Below are positions 63,301 through 64,000 of a stretch of DNA of 64,000 nucleotides, piece after piece. The first letter of the stretch is position 1, and each line of letters opens with the position of its first letter. Both the position numbers and the translations under genes were made by a program. The notes below the pieces were generated by a model. That model ran no database searches and had not been told where the DNA came from. It saw nothing but the letters and a program-made list of their open reading frames with translations. This stretch comes from Dyadobacter bucti (GTDB lineage: Bacteria > Bacteroidota > Bacteroidia > Cytophagales > Spirosomataceae), in assembly GCF_005869225.1 (NCBI RefSeq), contig NZ_SWFP01000002.1, positions 434,001 to 498,000 on the forward strand, in the 5' to 3' direction.

Positions 63301-63788
63301 TCTGTAACCGTTCCTCTTTGCGTGCCTTTTTCCACGACACTTACCCCGGGAAGCCCTGACCCGCTTTCATCGATTACTTTTCCTGACACCGACTGATCGT
63401 CCTTTTTTGGCACCTCCTGCTCCACCTCATCGGTATTGAGCATGATCTGTCCTCCGATCACACGGTAAGAAATATTGAGTGGCCGCAGTACCATGCCAAG
63501 TACCTCGGAAAGCTTCCTGTCTGACGCCGTAACGCTCACCCGGCGGTTGGCCTGGATGGTATTGGAGCTGTACACAAATTTCACATTAGCCAGGCCTTCG
63601 ATTTTGTTCAGTACCTTTTTGATCTCTGTGTTCTCAACTTTGATGGAAATCGAATGATCAAGCAGGTCCTGAGTGCGGACTTCGCGTGCAAATCCCAACG
63701 AGATCCCCACGCCTATCAATAATGAATGCAGTAGCGTAATCCTCATGATACGTAGCAGTAGAGGATGAAATTGTATTGGTTTTTTCAT
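60360..63788 (-). CDS. SusC/RagA TonB-dependent transporter with STN signalling domain
   Basis: This 1142-residue outer-membrane transporter has a signal peptide (about 14-35), an STN domain (about 46-118; ISIKVENTEIKKVLNKIEGL), a carboxypeptidase-regulatory-like domain (about 132-210, GKVIDESGSGLPGVSVVEKG), the TonB-box-like LNEIVVVGYGTQKKADLTGA, plug and barrel ending in Phe. STN presence and a partial FecR at the window edge show it is signal-coupled like the other two. It heads the SusC-SusD-DUF1080-Gfo/Idh set. Confidence 0.95.
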   Translation of the reverse strand: MKKPIQFHPLLLRIMRITLLHSLLIGVGISLGFAREVRTQDLLDHSISIKVENTEIKKVLNKIEGLANVKFVYSSNTIQANRRVSVTASDRKLSEVLGMVLRPLNISYRVIGGQIMLNTDEVEQEVPKKDDQSVSGKVIDESGSGLPGVSVVEKGTQRGTVTDIDGKFTLDVANSQSILVFSFVGYASQEMAVGNQSIINISLAVDNKSLNEIVVVGYGTQKKADLTGAIATISADRLKTKAAAVSYGEALVGQMAGVQVQQVNGAPGGEGLSIRIRGTGSISANSSPLYVIDGYPIDSSAFSLVNTSDIESIQVLKDASSTAIYGSRGANGVVIITTKKGTTGAPTVSFSTFYGVQQVARKIDMMNSREYLEFFKDGHNQAWLDRTPMPGDPPHTINDPNEMRSKYTNANFYIIPESFNDPSNFGDINWQDEIFRNASTQKHELSVNGGSEKTRYAVSGSYTNQQGIQINTDFKRYNLRTNLTTNVTKKLEVGVAVSAYYSENNEIANGKDSPLAYALYLPPIYPLRNADGTYGSQVRNPEIWAGDVANPVSIAENVTNFTKKNAVIASAYAEYQIMEGLKYRVSLNGNLENRRLKYYQPSFVDTDGSRAPRIANARAETWLGANWLNEHTLTYNKVFNKHSVNLLAGYTAQKSYAEYNRINAQNFPNDAVRNIKGGQVVGGTGTEDQNSLISYLSRLTYSYDDKYLFSASIRRDGSSRFGSENRWGTFPSVSAGWRISSEPFLQNISQISELKVRGSWGLVGNNKIGNYESIARTVSGYYPLNGILVNAVNPVNYPNPNLGWEKTMQWNLGLELGLLRERIRLEADFYNSKSVDLLLNVPVPTISGYATQLQNIGKVENKGMEFLVRTRNTTGEFKWSTDANISFNQNKVLALGPDRRPIYSGAANANNTFITTIGQPIATFFGYQYDGVFKNQAELDAAPHLANDRPGDPRYIDVNNDGQITAADKTYLGSNQPKFIYGFGNDFTYKGFDLNLMLTGSQGAKLFSFFNRMIGIYHGDRNGRAKLKDRWRSEEEPGSGEVLRANRDPKGLQKEPSSYWVEDGSFLRIRNVSLGYTFSNEFMQRIKVKALRVYVTGQNLYTFTKYPGFDPETSSESGLSRGGDYLGYPSARTVIAGLNVTF

Positions 63789-63891
63789 TAAGTTTGAACG
63801 TTTTTGTTAAGTTTTAAAAATTTGACAAAAACCCTCCCGGTCATCTTTTCAGATGAGAACTTGCCAAGTTTCAGAAAGGGAAAACAAACAG

Positions 63892-63920
63892 GGTCGGATG
63901 TGGTCTCAACACATTCGGCT
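63892..63920 (-). promoter_or_regulatory. Leader hairpin between FecR and SusC genes
   Basis: CGGATGTG (63895-63902) pairs with CACATTCG (63910-63917) around a 7-nt loop GTCTCAA. The stem can extend to about 11 bp with G-T pairs. A T-run follows on the plus strand only. It closely resembles the hairpin at 51129-51153 and lies 107 nt before the SusC ATG. Confidence 0.6.
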
Positions 63921-63972
63921 CTTTTTACAGCAGCAACGGTTTTAATGCATAGTTAAAAACAGGGGTTAAAAG

Positions 63973-64000
63973 TTAATGTGCGGAGCAGCCCTTACCGCTC
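63973..64000 (-). CDS. C-terminal end of a FecR-family protein (partial, cut by window edge)
   Basis: The last minus-strand codons in the window read SGKGCSAH and a TAA stop (63973-63975). SGKGC is shared with the C-terminus of the FecR protein at 29586-30695 (LSGKGCR). The stop lies 184 bp upstream of the SusC start, close to the 174 and 175 bp of the other two loci. It is therefore most likely the FecR of the third SusC locus; eight residues are too few for certainty. Confidence 0.55.

Overview
The window looks like a chromosome segment of a Bacteroidota bacterium, most likely a Cytophagales/Spirosomaceae (Dyadobacter-like) member. The evidence is three SusC/SusD outer-membrane pairs, FecR anti-sigma/ECF sigma regulators, TAnnTTTG-type -7 promoter elements, lipoproteins with acidic or lysine-rich residues after the lipobox Cys, and many exported sugar-acid and 3-keto-sugar enzymes. 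Genus assignment is inference. No rRNA, tRNA, CRISPR array, complete insertion sequence or replication origin was seen. Nearly all genes lie on the minus strand.

Region 1 (1-10.9 kb): a non-coding tandem array of two related repeat forms (1-1110), an orphan ECF sigma factor, then a minus-strand cluster: GH95 alpha-L-fucosidase, a propeller/HEAT/cytochrome-c lipoprotein-like protein, a broken cytochrome-like remnant, a PQQ dehydrogenase with a fused cytochrome c, and a Tat-exported ManD-type enolase-superfamily dehydratase. All four intact products carry export signals, which suggests sugar release, oxidation and dehydration outside the cytoplasm.

Region 2 (10.9-18.7 kb): a CPA1 Na+/H+ antiporter bracketed by palindromic repeats, a GTG-start FAD oxidoreductase, an esterase plus SGNH hydrolase pair, a di-heme peroxidase with an imelysin-like N-terminal region, and a monocistronic PhoX-like lipoprotein with its own promoter and terminator.

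Region 3 (18.7-31.3 kb): a nine-gene minus-strand locus, ECF sigma - FecR - SusC - SusD - GarL - GntP permease - GarR - UxuA-like protein - glucarate dehydratase. Together these form an almost complete D-glucarate/aldarate route (import, dehydration to 5-keto-4-deoxyglucarate, aldol cleavage, tartronate-semialdehyde reduction) under cell-surface signalling control; glycerate kinase is not in the window.

Region 4 (31.3-45.6 kb): a DUF4932-type exported protein, an Rpn/PD-(D/E)XK nuclease, two xylose-isomerase-like TIM barrels, a DUF1569/DinB protein, a 1043-residue propeller/HEAT/cytochrome protein, a large multidomain propeller protein, and an SGNH hydrolase fused to TPR repeats.

Region 5 (45.7-64 kb): a second ECF sigma-FecR-SusC-SusD locus; a polysaccharide-lyase-like protein joined to phage tail-fibre-type modules with no visible signal peptide; a 1.1-kb low-GC spacer; and a third SusC-SusD locus with DUF1080 and Gfo/Idh genes, typical of exported glycoside 3-oxidation. 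The last bases of the window encode the C-terminus of its FecR. All three FecR-SusC gaps are 174-184 bp and each holds a hairpin.
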